DNA from: Galeopsis tetrahit
Lineage: Eukaryota > Streptophyta > Magnoliopsida > Lamiales > Lamiaceae
DNA length: 64,000 nt
Assembly: GCA_963675135.1 (NCBI GenBank)
Contig: OY776128.1
Coordinates: 72,422,670 to 72,486,669 of the forward strand
Direction of reading: 5' to 3'
Made by a program: the position numbers and the translations under genes
Shown: in pieces, positions 33,430 to 44,378 of the stretch
Layout: each line of letters opens with the position of its first letter
Numbering within the stretch: position 1 is the stretch's first letter
Notes under the pieces: generated by a model
Database searches by the model: none
Told to the model about the DNA's origin: nothing
Seen by the model: only the letters and a program-made list of their open reading frames with translations

Positions 33430-33700
33430 TGGTCCGATGAGCCGGCCCAACCAACCCGATTAATAGGTTAGCCTCAGCTTTAATTTTAATGGCCTGAAAA
33501 CAATCAAGCCGATTTGTCCCGAACCAAGTAACTCGATTAGAGCAGGTAAACTAGTTCGACTCGATGGCCCACTCGACTAATAGGTTGGGTTGTAATTTCA
33601 ATGGTCTGAAAACAACCAGACCGATATGTCCCAGCCCACTTGAACCACCGGGCCAACCGGGCTTGATCCGTTTTTTTTTTTTTTTTTTTCGGGTTGGCCC
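33430..33700. repeat. Diverged direct duplication and inverted GC-rich motif
   Basis: A unit of about 110-125 bp (CCCGATTAATAGGTT...TTTTAATGGCCTGAAAACAA...GATTTGTCCC) is repeated in diverged form (CTCGACTAATAGGTTGGGTT... GGTCTGAAAACAACC... GATATGTCCC). GGGCCAACCGGGC near 33651 and GGTTGGCCCGGTTC near 33692 form an inverted pair around a T run. Possibly an old element just upstream of the TSR2 promoter. Confidence 0.6.
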
Positions 33701-33782
33701 GGTTCTGTTTTAAATAATAAATAATAAATAATTAATCAAATTTTCTACTTTCTAAACCTAATGGGCCAATATACAGAAATTC

Positions 33783-34006
33783 AGCCTGCTTGAGAGTCCC
33801 GTAGCCCAACCAATTCTTCTTCTTCCCCAAATGTCAAATTGAAACCCTCTACACTACACACAGCAGCGGGCTAGCGGCGGCTACAGACACTCGCCTGAGT
33901 CGCCTTCTCCAATCTCCAGTCCAGACATAGAACGGGCGGCGCCGGCTCACCTCCACGCACGGCGCACAACACCTCCATCTTCGCTGCCTGTCCTCCACGG
34001 CTCCAG
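33783..34006 (+). other. Probable 5' UTR exon and core promoter of the TSR2 gene
   Basis: GC-rich leader-like sequence ends CTCCAG before GTATATTATC (donor at 34007). A matching acceptor, TTCTCACAG, ends at 34699 and is followed 28 nt later by the TSR2 start codon. A leader intron of about 690 bp is therefore likely. The exact transcription start is not visible. Confidence 0.5.
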
Positions 34007-34727
34007 GTATATTATCGTCTGTACTCTGTAGGCTGTGTTGTGTACACTTTTTTTGGCCATCAAACACATATGTTTAATATTGGACAGATGTTTAATGAGT
34101 TAAAAATAGCACACTATTAAAAGCAGTTGATCTAGTTATTCTCTTGAGTCTTGATTCCTTGAACATTGTAATTGGATTCATGCAACTAGACTAACAATCT
34201 CAACATTAGTTTATTTTTCACGAATCATCATATATATCATGATATTTGAATAACATAAATTAACCCCAAAAGATTAGCATCTAGCAATACAGTAGTAAAA
34301 ATAGAGTTTTTTCTTTTAATTTTGTTTAAAAAAATACAGACTACAGTATTGTATTTTGTGAGATGGTTTTTATCCGAGTGTTTTATGGTTTTTATATGAG
34401 TGTATTTGAGGAATATAGCTCTTATTGGAATTTAAAAATGAATTGAAGTAGTAATGCTGTAATGGAGATGATTTTTATATGATCAAAGAGAAGTATCTTG
34501 AAAACACAGTGAAAGTGAAATGTGGGAAACTTGTGCTTGTGATATGCCCTTTGTGCGGCCTCATTATTGATACAAATTTTGTGGGAAGTAAACGACGGAT
34601 ATCTGAATTTTAACAAACCTTATTCCACCTTAACCATATACTAAAGTGAACCATCCTAATTAATCCAGTACTCACTTAGTCACTACTCTGTTCTCACAGC
34701 GGAGTAGGGTTTTGTAGAGGCAAAGGG

Positions 34728-37223
34728 ATGAACAGAAATTTGTCAGCAGAGGCGGCGGCGCAGCTGCATGTGGGGATTGATTTACTGCTTTCTCGATGGG
34801 CTGCACTTAGGATGGCCATCGAGAATGAGTGGGGCGGCCGTGATTCTCGAGAGAAATCCCAGCAACTCGGCCACCATCTTTTCAATCTTCTCACCCAATC
34901 AAAAGGTATTTTCAATCCTCTAGTTTTGTTTTTCTAAAACATAGGATTGTCCTTATGAATTGTATGTGTGTTTAGAGTTGTTATTGGTACATATTTCTGG
35001 AGATAATTTAAACTAATTGCATTTGTATTGGGTGGAAAACTTTGCCAATTGTATTCCCTGTATTTGGCTCTTCTGATTAATGTTTGGCTTTTCTATGAGA
35101 TTGATTTTACTTGTGAGTTGTGATGCGATGAAATTTAATGGTTGATTTGTTTCCCGTCTTATCCTGCTGCCTTCTTTCTGGTATCCTTTCTATTGAAAAC
35201 ACTGTGTTCTGGCTTTGTATGTCAAGAATTTTTATATGAAAACTAACCTGTCAATCTCTCTGCTAAAACTTAGTTTTTGTAGGGTTCTAACTGTGTTGAG
35301 AGAGAGAGAGAGAGAGGGGACGTCTATCGAGTATGATTAATTGAAACTTTATATTCCTCTGTAAGCAAGAAATCTGTTGTTTAATTGTTTGGTTTTGGTG
35401 CACAGAGAAAGTATACATTGATGATGTAGAGGATGCGCTTGATGAATTCATGTTATCTCTTAATACTGAGATAGGAGATGGCAGCATTGAGGAGGTATGT
35501 CTTCTTGGTTTATTTGTCTCAAATTTTAGATATTATTTTATGTAAATGTATATGTAACCATACAGTACATGTGTTAATGTGCAAGATTCAACTGTTTCCC
35601 CATCTTTAAGAAATTTGAAATGCCTGATCAACTTATTTGGCCTACCTATTGTTGCAATAAGTGAACATTTTTCAGCTAATGAATAAAAATTTTAGGAAAA
35701 AATAAGCCATAGGTGATAGTCAATTAGTTTGACCTTTGAATTACTTCACTATGGTGTACTGAAATCAGAAAAGCTAATATCACCTGAGAACTCGGAGGTG
35801 TTTGATGAATACTGTCAAAAAGTTTAAAATAGTCCATACTTGAGTATTATATTTTATACCAAATTGAGAACCAAGGCAAAAAAATATGATTCACTTGGCA
35901 TATTCTCTCTGGTGAAGTATCCCCTTTTTTCTTACAACTTTTCTCGGTATGAAGATGTAATATTTGGAAAACCTTAACTATTTTATAAGCATGAGTTCAT
36001 ATTTCAATTTATTCTCATTTTTATACTTGTAGACTTATATATTGTCATGTTATCTTGCAAACATATCATTTAGATTGCAGAAAAATTGATGGTAATGCAT
36101 GAAGAATGTTCTGAAGGTAATTTCAACTCAGTAAGGACGCTTCAGGAAACAAGTATTCCTTCCATTTCATATGTCAGACAGGTAATTGTGACCCTGTGTT
36201 GCCTTTTATTTTTGAGAGCAGTGTTGTGTGTGCTTAGATTGTTTCTGCTTTATTTGTTGTGCCGGTTTCATTTTATGGAAATTTAGAAATGTTTAGTAAC
36301 AAAAAATAAACGACAAAGGCAATAGGTGGGTTTAGAATCAGTGTGTTTGATGAAGATGATGGCCTAATCTTAGCTTAGCTGCTGACATGTACCTCCCAAG
36401 AACTGGAAGTTAGATTCCAATTTGGAAACTAGTGTGAGTATAGAATGTGTGGCTATGATTGGAATCACTTGGAGAAATTTTGAGGGTGATGGTTTAATCG
36501 AAGTAAGGAAAGACTGTCCATCAAAGTAGAAAATACCAAGTCTGTACCCTAGTTTGCTTAATCAATTGGATCACTAAACTTGTGTTTATGAATGGCTGGA
36601 TTAATGTGGAGTTATGAAAGCTTATTTATTGAAGGCTTACCATATTTTACGATCATGCCATAAGTTCATGAATTTTTTGCTGCTAATTGAAAAATACTCC
36701 ATTCGACCCTTAATAACTTTCACACCCCAAAAGTAGAAATCCTTTCATAAACTCTACCCTCACACCCTTCACAATTTTACACAAAATGTCATTACTTTTG
36801 GGCCCACACATACCAACAAGAGTTTACAAACATGCCCCTCAAAATCCTACTCATCCCACATATTCTTATTTTGAGTGCCCTCCCTCCTATGAAGCTTTTT
36901 CAGGATGGAGGGAGTATCAGTATTTCTCCTTTTATCTACTGTTATTCATAAGCTTTCTTTGTTTCTTTTTGTATTGTTGTCAGCCCAGTGGCAATGACGA
37001 GGAAGACAGTGAAGATGATGAAGATGGTGATGGCGATAAGTCGTTAAATGAAAACAAGTCGTCTGAAATGGAAGTTGATGATCCACAATCCCAATCTAGT
37101 CTCAATCAAAATGTTACTGTGAAAAATGAAGAGTCTACTCTGCAGCAAGCACCTGAAGTGGAAGACGGATGGTCTGTAGTTTCGTCCAGGCGTAGTAGAG
37201 GTAAAAAAATAAACAACGGATAG
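34728..37223 (+). CDS. TSR2: Pre-rRNA-processing protein TSR2 homologue
   Basis: Acts in 40S ribosome maturation; in yeast Tsr2 escorts eS26 to pre-ribosomes. Four coding exons join in frame: 34728-34905, 35406-35494, 36074-36181 and 36984-37223, giving 204 residues. The N-terminal half is the TSR2 domain: GIDLLLSRWAALRMAIENEW with the WGG motif (EWGGRDS, residues about 38-44). DDVEDALDEFMLSL and IAEKLMVMHEECSEGNF follow. The C-terminal exon is strongly acidic (NDEEDSEDDEDGDGD) and ends EDGWSVVSSRRSRGKK, also typical. Start choice: first ATG of the exon, just before the conserved region. A Stowaway MITE sits in the last intron, 69 bp before the final exon. Confidence 0.93.
36697..36914. mobile_element. 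Stowaway MITE in the last TSR2 intron
   Basis: CTCCATTCGACCC at the left and GGATGGAGGGAG at the right between TA dinucleotides (36695-36696, 36915-36916). The ends are somewhat decayed, so this is an older copy. Confidence 0.82.
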
Positions 37224-37812
37224 ATTTTAAAAAAAGTTTATATTTTCCTTCTTCCCTTTCTTTTTAGTTATACTTATAAGTTATTGAGATTTCAATCGGT
37301 TAGGCTATGTTCAGTTGGAAAGGCTGCGGATTTTATATGTAATTTCTTGTATTTTAATGATTCTTGATTCTAGTAATTGGCGTGCTACAACTTGTCTTAG
37401 TAAGAACTGGATGCTCCCGCAGAATTCAGAATGCACTAATCAATTTTGTTTTCTTTTAATCAACATATGAGTATGTGTGAACTGGAGTACTAATTATTTT
37501 CCTTTTGGATGAATGGATTTAAGTAGTTAAAGTTGATATACATAGTGTTGAATGTTCAATTTTTCATGGGTTTGATACAATTAATGTACCATAAAAAATA
37601 CAATTGTATCCATATCGTTAACACACTATTATGCTTCCTCACTTTCAAAATAGGCGTTGTATTCAAAATTAGTGTCGTTTTAATTTATTTTTTGTAATTT
37701 ACTGTGTGTATCCTCTAAGACCTCATATTTAATGATTTTTTTTTTCACTTACATTTTTAGTGCAGAATATCCATAGATTTCAAAATTGGGATGAGAAAAG
37801 TGAAACACAGAT
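37224..37812. other. 3' flank of TSR2
   Basis: AT-rich 3' UTR and spacer without recognisable features. Confidence 0.5.
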
Positions 37813-38589
37813 TGATTAACAATAAATATGATAAAAAAAATCTTAATTTGAGTACAATTTTTTTTTTAAATATTTGTTTTCAAACGAATGATACAATTTT
37901 TTATAAACTCAAGCCTTGTGACTTGTGAGCATACTGAAAATTTGAAAATCAAACTCGACGGGTACCTCAACATGTGAATTAGGTAAACCCACAAAGTAAT
38001 CTTATGAATTCAATAGTGTTTTGATTAACAATAAATATGATAAAAAAAAGGGAGAATTGGGCAAAACAATGGAGAATTTTTTAGGAAAAACTACACCCCC
38101 AAAATTTTATTGGGTAGAGCAACAAAATGTCACTTAAAATGACATTTTTGCCCTTACTTTTACTTTTGCACACTTTTTCTTACACCAATCAAATCAATTT
38201 CACTTTTCACATTTTTTCTTCCCAACACACATATCTTAATCTAATCAATTTAAATTTTAGCTTCACATTACTAACTTATTATTTTTATATTATATTAATC
38301 ATTTATTAATTATAATATTATTATATTATATATTTTTTAAAGTTTCATATCAATTTTAATAGAAAAACTAACTAATATAAATATTATTTTATTCTTGTAT
38401 GTTAATTATAATCATTTACTAATTATTGTTTTAATATTTGTATTCAAATTTTATTTAAAAATTATTTATTTGTTCAAAAAAATTGTATTCTATTTTTTTA
38501 ATGGAATTGAGAAATATTTTTTTTTTAACTTTTCTTACGTTATTTCTTTTTTATATTATAAGGCATTTGGAAATTAATTTTCTTTTTTT

Positions 38590-39125
38590 TATATTATATT
38601 TATTTTTTTCAAAAATTATATACATTCAAATTTTAAATTATAGAATAATTTTTTGTTTCTATTTTATTTAATTTTTTTATATAATATTATATTATATTGA
38701 GTATATGTTGCATACATACATTGCATACGAGCATTATATAATGCTTACACACATTGCATACTAATAATAAATAATGCATACAAGCATTACATACTACAAA
38801 TTAATTTTTCATTTTCTTTTCTATTTATATTATATTTACTTTTATTCAAAAATTATTTAGATTCAAATTTTAAATTATAGAATAATCTTTTGTTTCTATT
38901 TTATTTAGTTTTTTTATATAATATTTAATTATATTGAGTATATGTTTGCATACTAACAACAAATAATGCATATACATATTGCATACGAGGAATATATAAT
39001 GCATATACATATTGCATACGAGGAATATATAATGCATAATGCATACACATATTGCATACGAGCAACAAATAATGCATATACCACACACATTGCATACGAG
39101 TAATATATAATGCATATACATGCAT
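38590..39125. repeat. Direct duplication and GCATAC minisatellite
   Basis: A segment of about 230 bp (TTTAAATTATAGAATAAT..., TTGAGTATATG...GCATAC) occurs at about 38590-38790 and again at 38820-39000. Each copy ends in repeats of the type GCATACGAGCAA...TAATGCATA, about eight in total. Confidence 0.7.
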
Positions 39126-39569
39126 ATTTTTCAAAAAATAGATTATTTTTATTTTAACTAATCATCATTAATTATTTATTTTATAACTATTGAAAATATA
39201 AATTAAAATTTAAGAAGTATAAAACTATTGAAAATATAATTAGAATTTAAGAAATATCCAAAACTAAAAAATTCACCAAATTTAGGATTTGAAATTGTAA
39301 ATAAAATCAATACATATGAAAACAAAAATATAGTACTCATCAATTTACTGAAAATGGGGTGGGGTGAACTAAGGAGACAGGTGGGTGCACACAGGAGAGG
39401 TGTATCGAGTGAAACTGAAGGTGTGAATCTTGAGGGTGTATTAACTGAAACTGAGGGTGTGAATCTTTGGGGTGTATTAACTGAAACTGAGGGTGCACAT
39501 CTGGACTGGCAAACCCTAGCCCATTAGTAAGCCCATTAAGAGGGTAGAACCCTAGTCTCTGCCCTACTA

Positions 39570-40470
39570 GGACCTGTGGCCGTCGTCTTCATTTATTCTT
39601 TTAGAAATGCAAAAGATAGAATGAAGAAATGCTGCCACGAAAATATGACTATTGCATAGGGTATCAACCCAGAAAAGAGCAAAACTTGCATTTTTTTTCT
39701 GTCTTCTTCTCAACGCCTTGGAAATCGCCGGCAACACTACCACAGTCGGCACACCACCATTGTCGGCAACTGTGCGACGCGCAAAGCTCCGCCGCCTCAT
39801 TTGTTGCAGCAACACCACCACAGTCGGAAAAATGAAACACCATCTGTTGTACGCCCACCATGGCCGGAAAAAATGAAACACAAAGCCGGAAAAAGTACCA
39901 TCAGATTCGAAAACGTAAAAAGGAATACTAGAAATCGAAAAAAATCGACAAACCCTTCGTCTTCGTCATCAGTCGCCACCCTCTTCGACTCTCACGGTGG
40001 AGTTGCAGATCGGCAACGGTGTCGGCTGACTCCCCATGACACAGATCGGCACACGCTTCGTCTTCCCCGTGAATCTGACTTCGAAAAAAATCGACGGCGG
40101 CGACTCTTCTCCCTCGCCCAGCCGCCACCAAAGCTACGCCCCAGCGCCGCCCAGCTTCTCCACCAAACGTCGCCATCCTCTCCTCCTTCCCTCCCTCGTT
40201 TTTTCTCTTCAGATCTGTTACATCACGACGGCGGCGCCTCTTCTCCCTCGCCCAGCGCCGCCGCCGCCCTGCCTTCCCCCACCCAAACCCTCACCCCAAC
40301 ACCGCGGCCGCCGTCCCATTCCTCTCGATGGCTTTCCACATTTTTTTTTTCAATATTTGTACCCCCAACGTGCGGCAGCGCCGCCACTCTCACTCCCGCC
40401 GACGCCGCATCCTTCCCCCTCCACTCACGTCTCCCCGCCTCATCCTTCCCCCTCCCCTCACGGCGGTAGA
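39570..40470. other. GC-rich cargo of the MULE-like element
   Basis: A CCG/CTC-rich block within AT-rich arms. Open frames (222 and 146 codons) give Pro/Ser/Arg/His-rich low-complexity products without domains. A short internal duplication (CGGCG...CTCTTCTCCCTCGCCCAGC) occurs near 40096 and 40231. Possibly captured genic DNA; not counted as a gene. Confidence 0.45.
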
Positions 40471-41340
40471 AGATGAACTAATCAAAAAGAAAAAAATAAG
40501 ATGAACTAGTCTTGATATGAGAGATTGATACGAGAGACTGGAGAGAGAAATGAAATTTAAGAGAGATGAGAGAGAAATAAGATTTTCCCCAAAAAAGAAA
40601 AATGAATTTGATAGATGTGGATTTGAAATTTGAAAGATGGGAGTAGAAGGGCATAAAAGGAATTTTACACCTAATTTGAAGTTTTACCTAATGCACAATT
40701 TTTTTTGAGGTTTTACCTACTAAGGGGCTCCAATTTTTCCCTTTGAGTAAATATTCACTAAAAAAAAATCTTAATTTGAGTACAATTTTTTTTTTTTAAA
40801 TATTTGTTTTCAAACGAATGATACAATTTTTTATAAACTCACTCCTTGTGAGCATACTGAAAATTTGAAAATCAAACTCGACGGGTACCTCAACAAGTGA
40901 ATTAGGTAAACCCACAAAGTAATCTTGTGAATTCAATAGTGTTTTGATTAACAATAAATATGATAAAAAAAAATCTTAATTTGAGTACAATTTTTTTTTT
41001 TTTAAATATTTGTTTTCAAACGAATGATACAATTTTTTATAAACTCACTCCTTGTGAGCATACTGAAAATTTGAAAATCAAACTCGACGGGTACCTCAAC
41101 AAGTGAATTAGGTAAACCCACAAAGTAATCTTGTGAATTCAATAGTGTGGTGTGAGGTGGATTGATATTTAGATTGAAAAAAGTGGATTGTGATAATCCA
41201 CAATGTTATAATATTTTATTAGTGTGTGAAAGAAAAGTAGGAGAAAGAATGAGATTAAAAAAATGGTAATGTAATTATATAAAAATAAGTGGATAGATGT
41301 ATTATATGATCATGTTTGATAAATTAAGGGTCATATTAAC

Positions 41341-41452
41341 TCTTAGGTTATTTGATACCTAAAATTAAGAGTTGATTATATTTTAAAATTTATAAAGTTT
41401 AAATATATCTTAATCTCAATTTAATCAATTTTAACTATCAAACATGTCCTAG
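41341..41452. mobile_element. Small MITE, related to 49273-49388
   Basis: TTAGGTTATTTGATACCTAA ... AATTTTAACTATCAAACATG: an inverted pair with the same core as the copy in the TRAPPC2 intron. The target duplication is unclear. Confidence 0.5.
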
Positions 41453-41864
41453 AGATAGATTAATATTTGTATTTGAATTTTGAGAGATTAAATAAAAAAT
41501 GACCAATATCAAACCAAACACTGTCAATTAAGATTACAAATTAACTTTCTCGTGCTTAGAATTAGACTAGCACATCGATTTGTATTTTCGTTTTTATTTT
41601 TATTTATACAATTTAATCTAGGTTAGGACTCCTTGAGATTTTAAAACTAGTAAACATAACAATCTATCACAAAGCTAATCAACATAATAAATTACCAGAT
41701 TGCAAGTACAATCATTGATCCCATGTTGGAAAAAAAAAATCTACTGAACAAGTATTTTTTCTCTGGATGAGCAACATGACAAGCTTTTCATCCCCAATAC
41801 AATACAGCAACCACAAATAACTAACAGAGTCCATGAATCATTTTTCTCGTTGATGATAAGAGAA

Positions 41865-44357
41865 TTAGTAAGGATTATAACGGCTACGACCACGCCCACT
41901 GTCGTTGTTACGTCTTCCTCCGCTTGAACTCCCTCCTCCCCCACTGTGACGCCCACCTCGTTGCTGAGGTGGAGGGGTGTGTGGCGACTGCATTCCGGGC
42001 TGTTGCCTACGAAAATTAATAATATAATTCATCAACATGCCAAGGTGTCCGAAATTCCTCCTATTATTAACTTTCATTTTGTTTTCAATTCATGGCCATG
42101 TTGAATCTAGCCATCTCGAGTATTTATGGTTACAAGCAGTAAATAGAAATAGAAACTTGCACTTACAGGACATATCCAATCCTCCCATCAGGCAAAAGCA
42201 TAGGCATCATAGCCATGCCTGGGGCACCTCCTCTTCCATACATCAATGGCTGCATCACAATCATCGTTATCAAATATAAAACCAGCAAACCAAGTAGAGA
42301 CATCAGCCGCAAGTGGAAAATAGAAGAAAGAAAGCAAAAGGCTTCTTACTTGGGCAAAGCTTGCACCATATCCTGCCCCTAGACCATAGGGTGATCCAAC
42401 CAACCCATAACCCACGCGAGGTGGGTACGATGGAAATATAGCCGCCTTCTGTGAATTTGATCCACCAGTAGTTTTTTGATCAGCCTGTGGCTTTGCAAGT
42501 GAGCATTCTACTACTTGTCCTGTAAAAAAAAAACAGCCAGGATAAAAGAAGCAGAGTCATCCCATTGGAATCTTATAATCAAGGAACAAATATGTATAGG
42601 AAATATAGGGAAATGGGAGTTACCATTAATCTCATACTTCTCTGTATTCTTTAGCGCTTTCATTGCGCTTGATCTTTCTGCAAAGTGAACAAAACCATAT
42701 CTGCTCTTCTCCTGTCCTGGTTTGGCTGGAGGAAGAACAACTTTTGTGATCTTCCCATGATGTTCAAACAGATCCTTAAGCTGATCCTGAGTTATATCTT
42801 TTGGCAGGTTCTTCACATAGACTGCTTTGACCTGTAGACGGGAAGCAATCAGTATTTTGTAAACACACGACAATTTGCCACACCCTCACTAATTTTGGAA
42901 AGTGAAGTGGAAAGCAGCAGGAATATTATGTCCACAAGTAGAAAAAAGATCAAAGATAATGGATACCACAAAAAATTGGCTGAATGGTCAAATTTATCTT
43001 AATCGTGTTAATAATACCCAGATTTATCCTAATTCGTTAATTTACCTCCATTTAAATAATTAGTTTCGGTTAATCGTGTAACAGTATTAAAGTTCAAACT
43101 ATTCACAACAATTAACAGTCATGGACCACAATTACTGCAGAGAAATAACAAGTACAAACCTGAGAAGAAGAAGAAGATTCTGCACTTTTTGGATCAGCCC
43201 AACTGACAGTTGGAGCATTATCATTAAGCTTGAACTCTGGACTAGACATCTTTTGTCGTGAATACTCAGCACATGCATGATTGTAATACTCGATAAACAC
43301 GAATCCACGATTCCGACTTGAGTTTTGTGGGTCCTATGAAAATTAAGATTCAAAACAACATCCAACTGTAAAACAATAACCAAAATATTAGCAGAACCAT
43401 GTATCATGAAAAAGAAGAAACCTAACCTTTAAAAGTTCCACAGCAATAACCCCAGGCCCCACTTTATTCACAACCTTCTTCATATCTTCCTCTCCCCAAT
43501 TTCTGGGTACATTACCTATGAACAACTTATGCTTTGCTTGAGATGTAGAACACTTCAGCTTCCTCCCCTGAGAGATTTCCAGAAAATAAAGATTGTTAAA
43601 TATAATAGAGTTGTCTTTCCATCAAGGCGTCTCCATATGTCCAATTGGAATTTCCCTTATATCACATAGTATTGTAATAGAAAAAATGTGTTCAATCTGT
43701 GTCTCCATGCATGGATGCAAACACTCTGGTTACCTTCAATTCACTATTATTAAGCTCCTTAATAGCCTGTGAAGCCAAATCCTTGGTCCTGAATGTTACA
43801 AAAGCATATCCCTTGTTTTCATTTGAGTCCTTTCCCTTCATTATCCTGACCTGTCAATAACATTCCAGTCAATGTAAATTACTGAAACAGATTAGTTCCT
43901 AATATGTGAGACTGAACTTATTTACCTCTGTAACTTCTCCGATTTTTTCACAGAAGTGCTTTAGGTCATCTTCAGAAGTATCATGGGAAATTCCACCAAG
44001 GTACACCTCTGAACCATGTGCAGGAAGTGCAAGAAGCTCATCATGCTTTTTCTTCAACTCCTCATCACTTTCTGCACTTTCCATGTCATCATCACCATCA
44101 GACTTCATTGAAGCATCATATCGAACATTATTTTCCTCCTCTTCCTCCTCTTCTTCAACTTCCTCTTCAACTTCTTCCTCTTCTTCCACTTCTTCTTCCT
44201 CCACTTCTTCCTCTACTTCTTCATACTCAACCTCTTCCTCCATCTCATCTGGATCTGTTTCGTTGTGAACACCAATTTCAACCTCTTCTTCAGTCTCTAC
44301 AGGCTTCTCAGTTTCAGCAGATTTAGTAGCTGCAGCACTTGCTCGGGTCCTAGGCAT
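41865..44357 (-). CDS. hnRNP Q-like three-RRM RNA-binding protein (LIF2 type)
   Basis: Nuclear RNA-binding protein; the Arabidopsis relative LIF2 interacts with LHP1 and affects chromatin silencing. Eight coding exons (minus): 44357-43926, 43850-43734, 43567-43427, 43333-43160, 42831-42624, 42519-42350, 42249-42167 and 42006-41865, giving 488 residues. Residues about 20-100 are extremely Glu-rich. RRM1: EVYLGGISHDTSEDDLKHF ... GYAFVTFRTK. RRM2: KLFIGNVPRNWGEEDMKKV ... NRGFVFIEYYNHACAEYS. RRM3: AVYVKNLPKDITQDQLKDLF ... RYGFVHFAERSSAMKAL. The tail is Gly/Tyr/Arg-rich (YGLGAGYGASF, RGG-type GGRHSGGGGSSSGGRR, ending RSRYNPY). All exon phases join. Domain order and length fit hnRNP Q/R-like plant proteins; the exact orthologue is inferred. 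Confidence 0.93.
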
Positions 44358-44378
44358 CTTATACCTCCAAGATATGCT

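Larger units (their letters stand above)
38050..40758. mobile_element. MULE-like non-autonomous element inserted in the 209-bp array
   Basis: The left end (GGGAGAATTGGGCAAAACAA, then AAAACTACACCCCCAAAATT and TTTTTGCCC) matches the inverted right end (GGGAAAAATTGGAGCCCCTT, GGTAAAACCTCAAAAAAAAT, TTTTATGCCC) over about 95 bp. The right end has about 17 further bases. An A-rich 9-bp duplication (TAAAAAAAA) fits 38041-38049 and 40759-40767; it is consistent with the repeat unit sequence at that point but low-complexity. The interior has an AT minisatellite and a GC-rich block (39570-40470), without transposase. Confidence 0.68.
37814..41148. repeat. 209-bp tandem repeat array, three units, split by an insertion
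   Basis: Unit: GATTAACAATAAATATGATA, AAAAATCTTAATTTGAG..., GTTTTCAAACGAATGATAC..., CTCGACGGGTACCTCAACA..., CAAAGTAATCTT...AATTCAATAGTGT. Unit 1 is 37814-38049, unit 2 is 40767-40975 and unit 3 is about 40976-41148. Units 2 and 3 are almost identical; unit 1 differs slightly (AAGCCTTGTGACTTGTGAGC). A 2.7-kb element lies between units 1 and 2. Confidence 0.88.

Noticed and set aside
38127..38671. Several 60-codon frames rich in Phe/Ile/Tyr
   Set aside because: Poly-T/AT composition in the left arm of the MULE-like element.
39801..40476. 222- and 146-codon plus frames
   Set aside because: GC-rich element cargo with Pro/Ser/His bias, no domain, no start context or intron structure.
43906..44326. 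Ser-rich and Leu/Pro-rich plus frames
   Set aside because: Antisense of the Glu-rich tract (GAA/GAG repeats) of the hnRNP Q-like gene.
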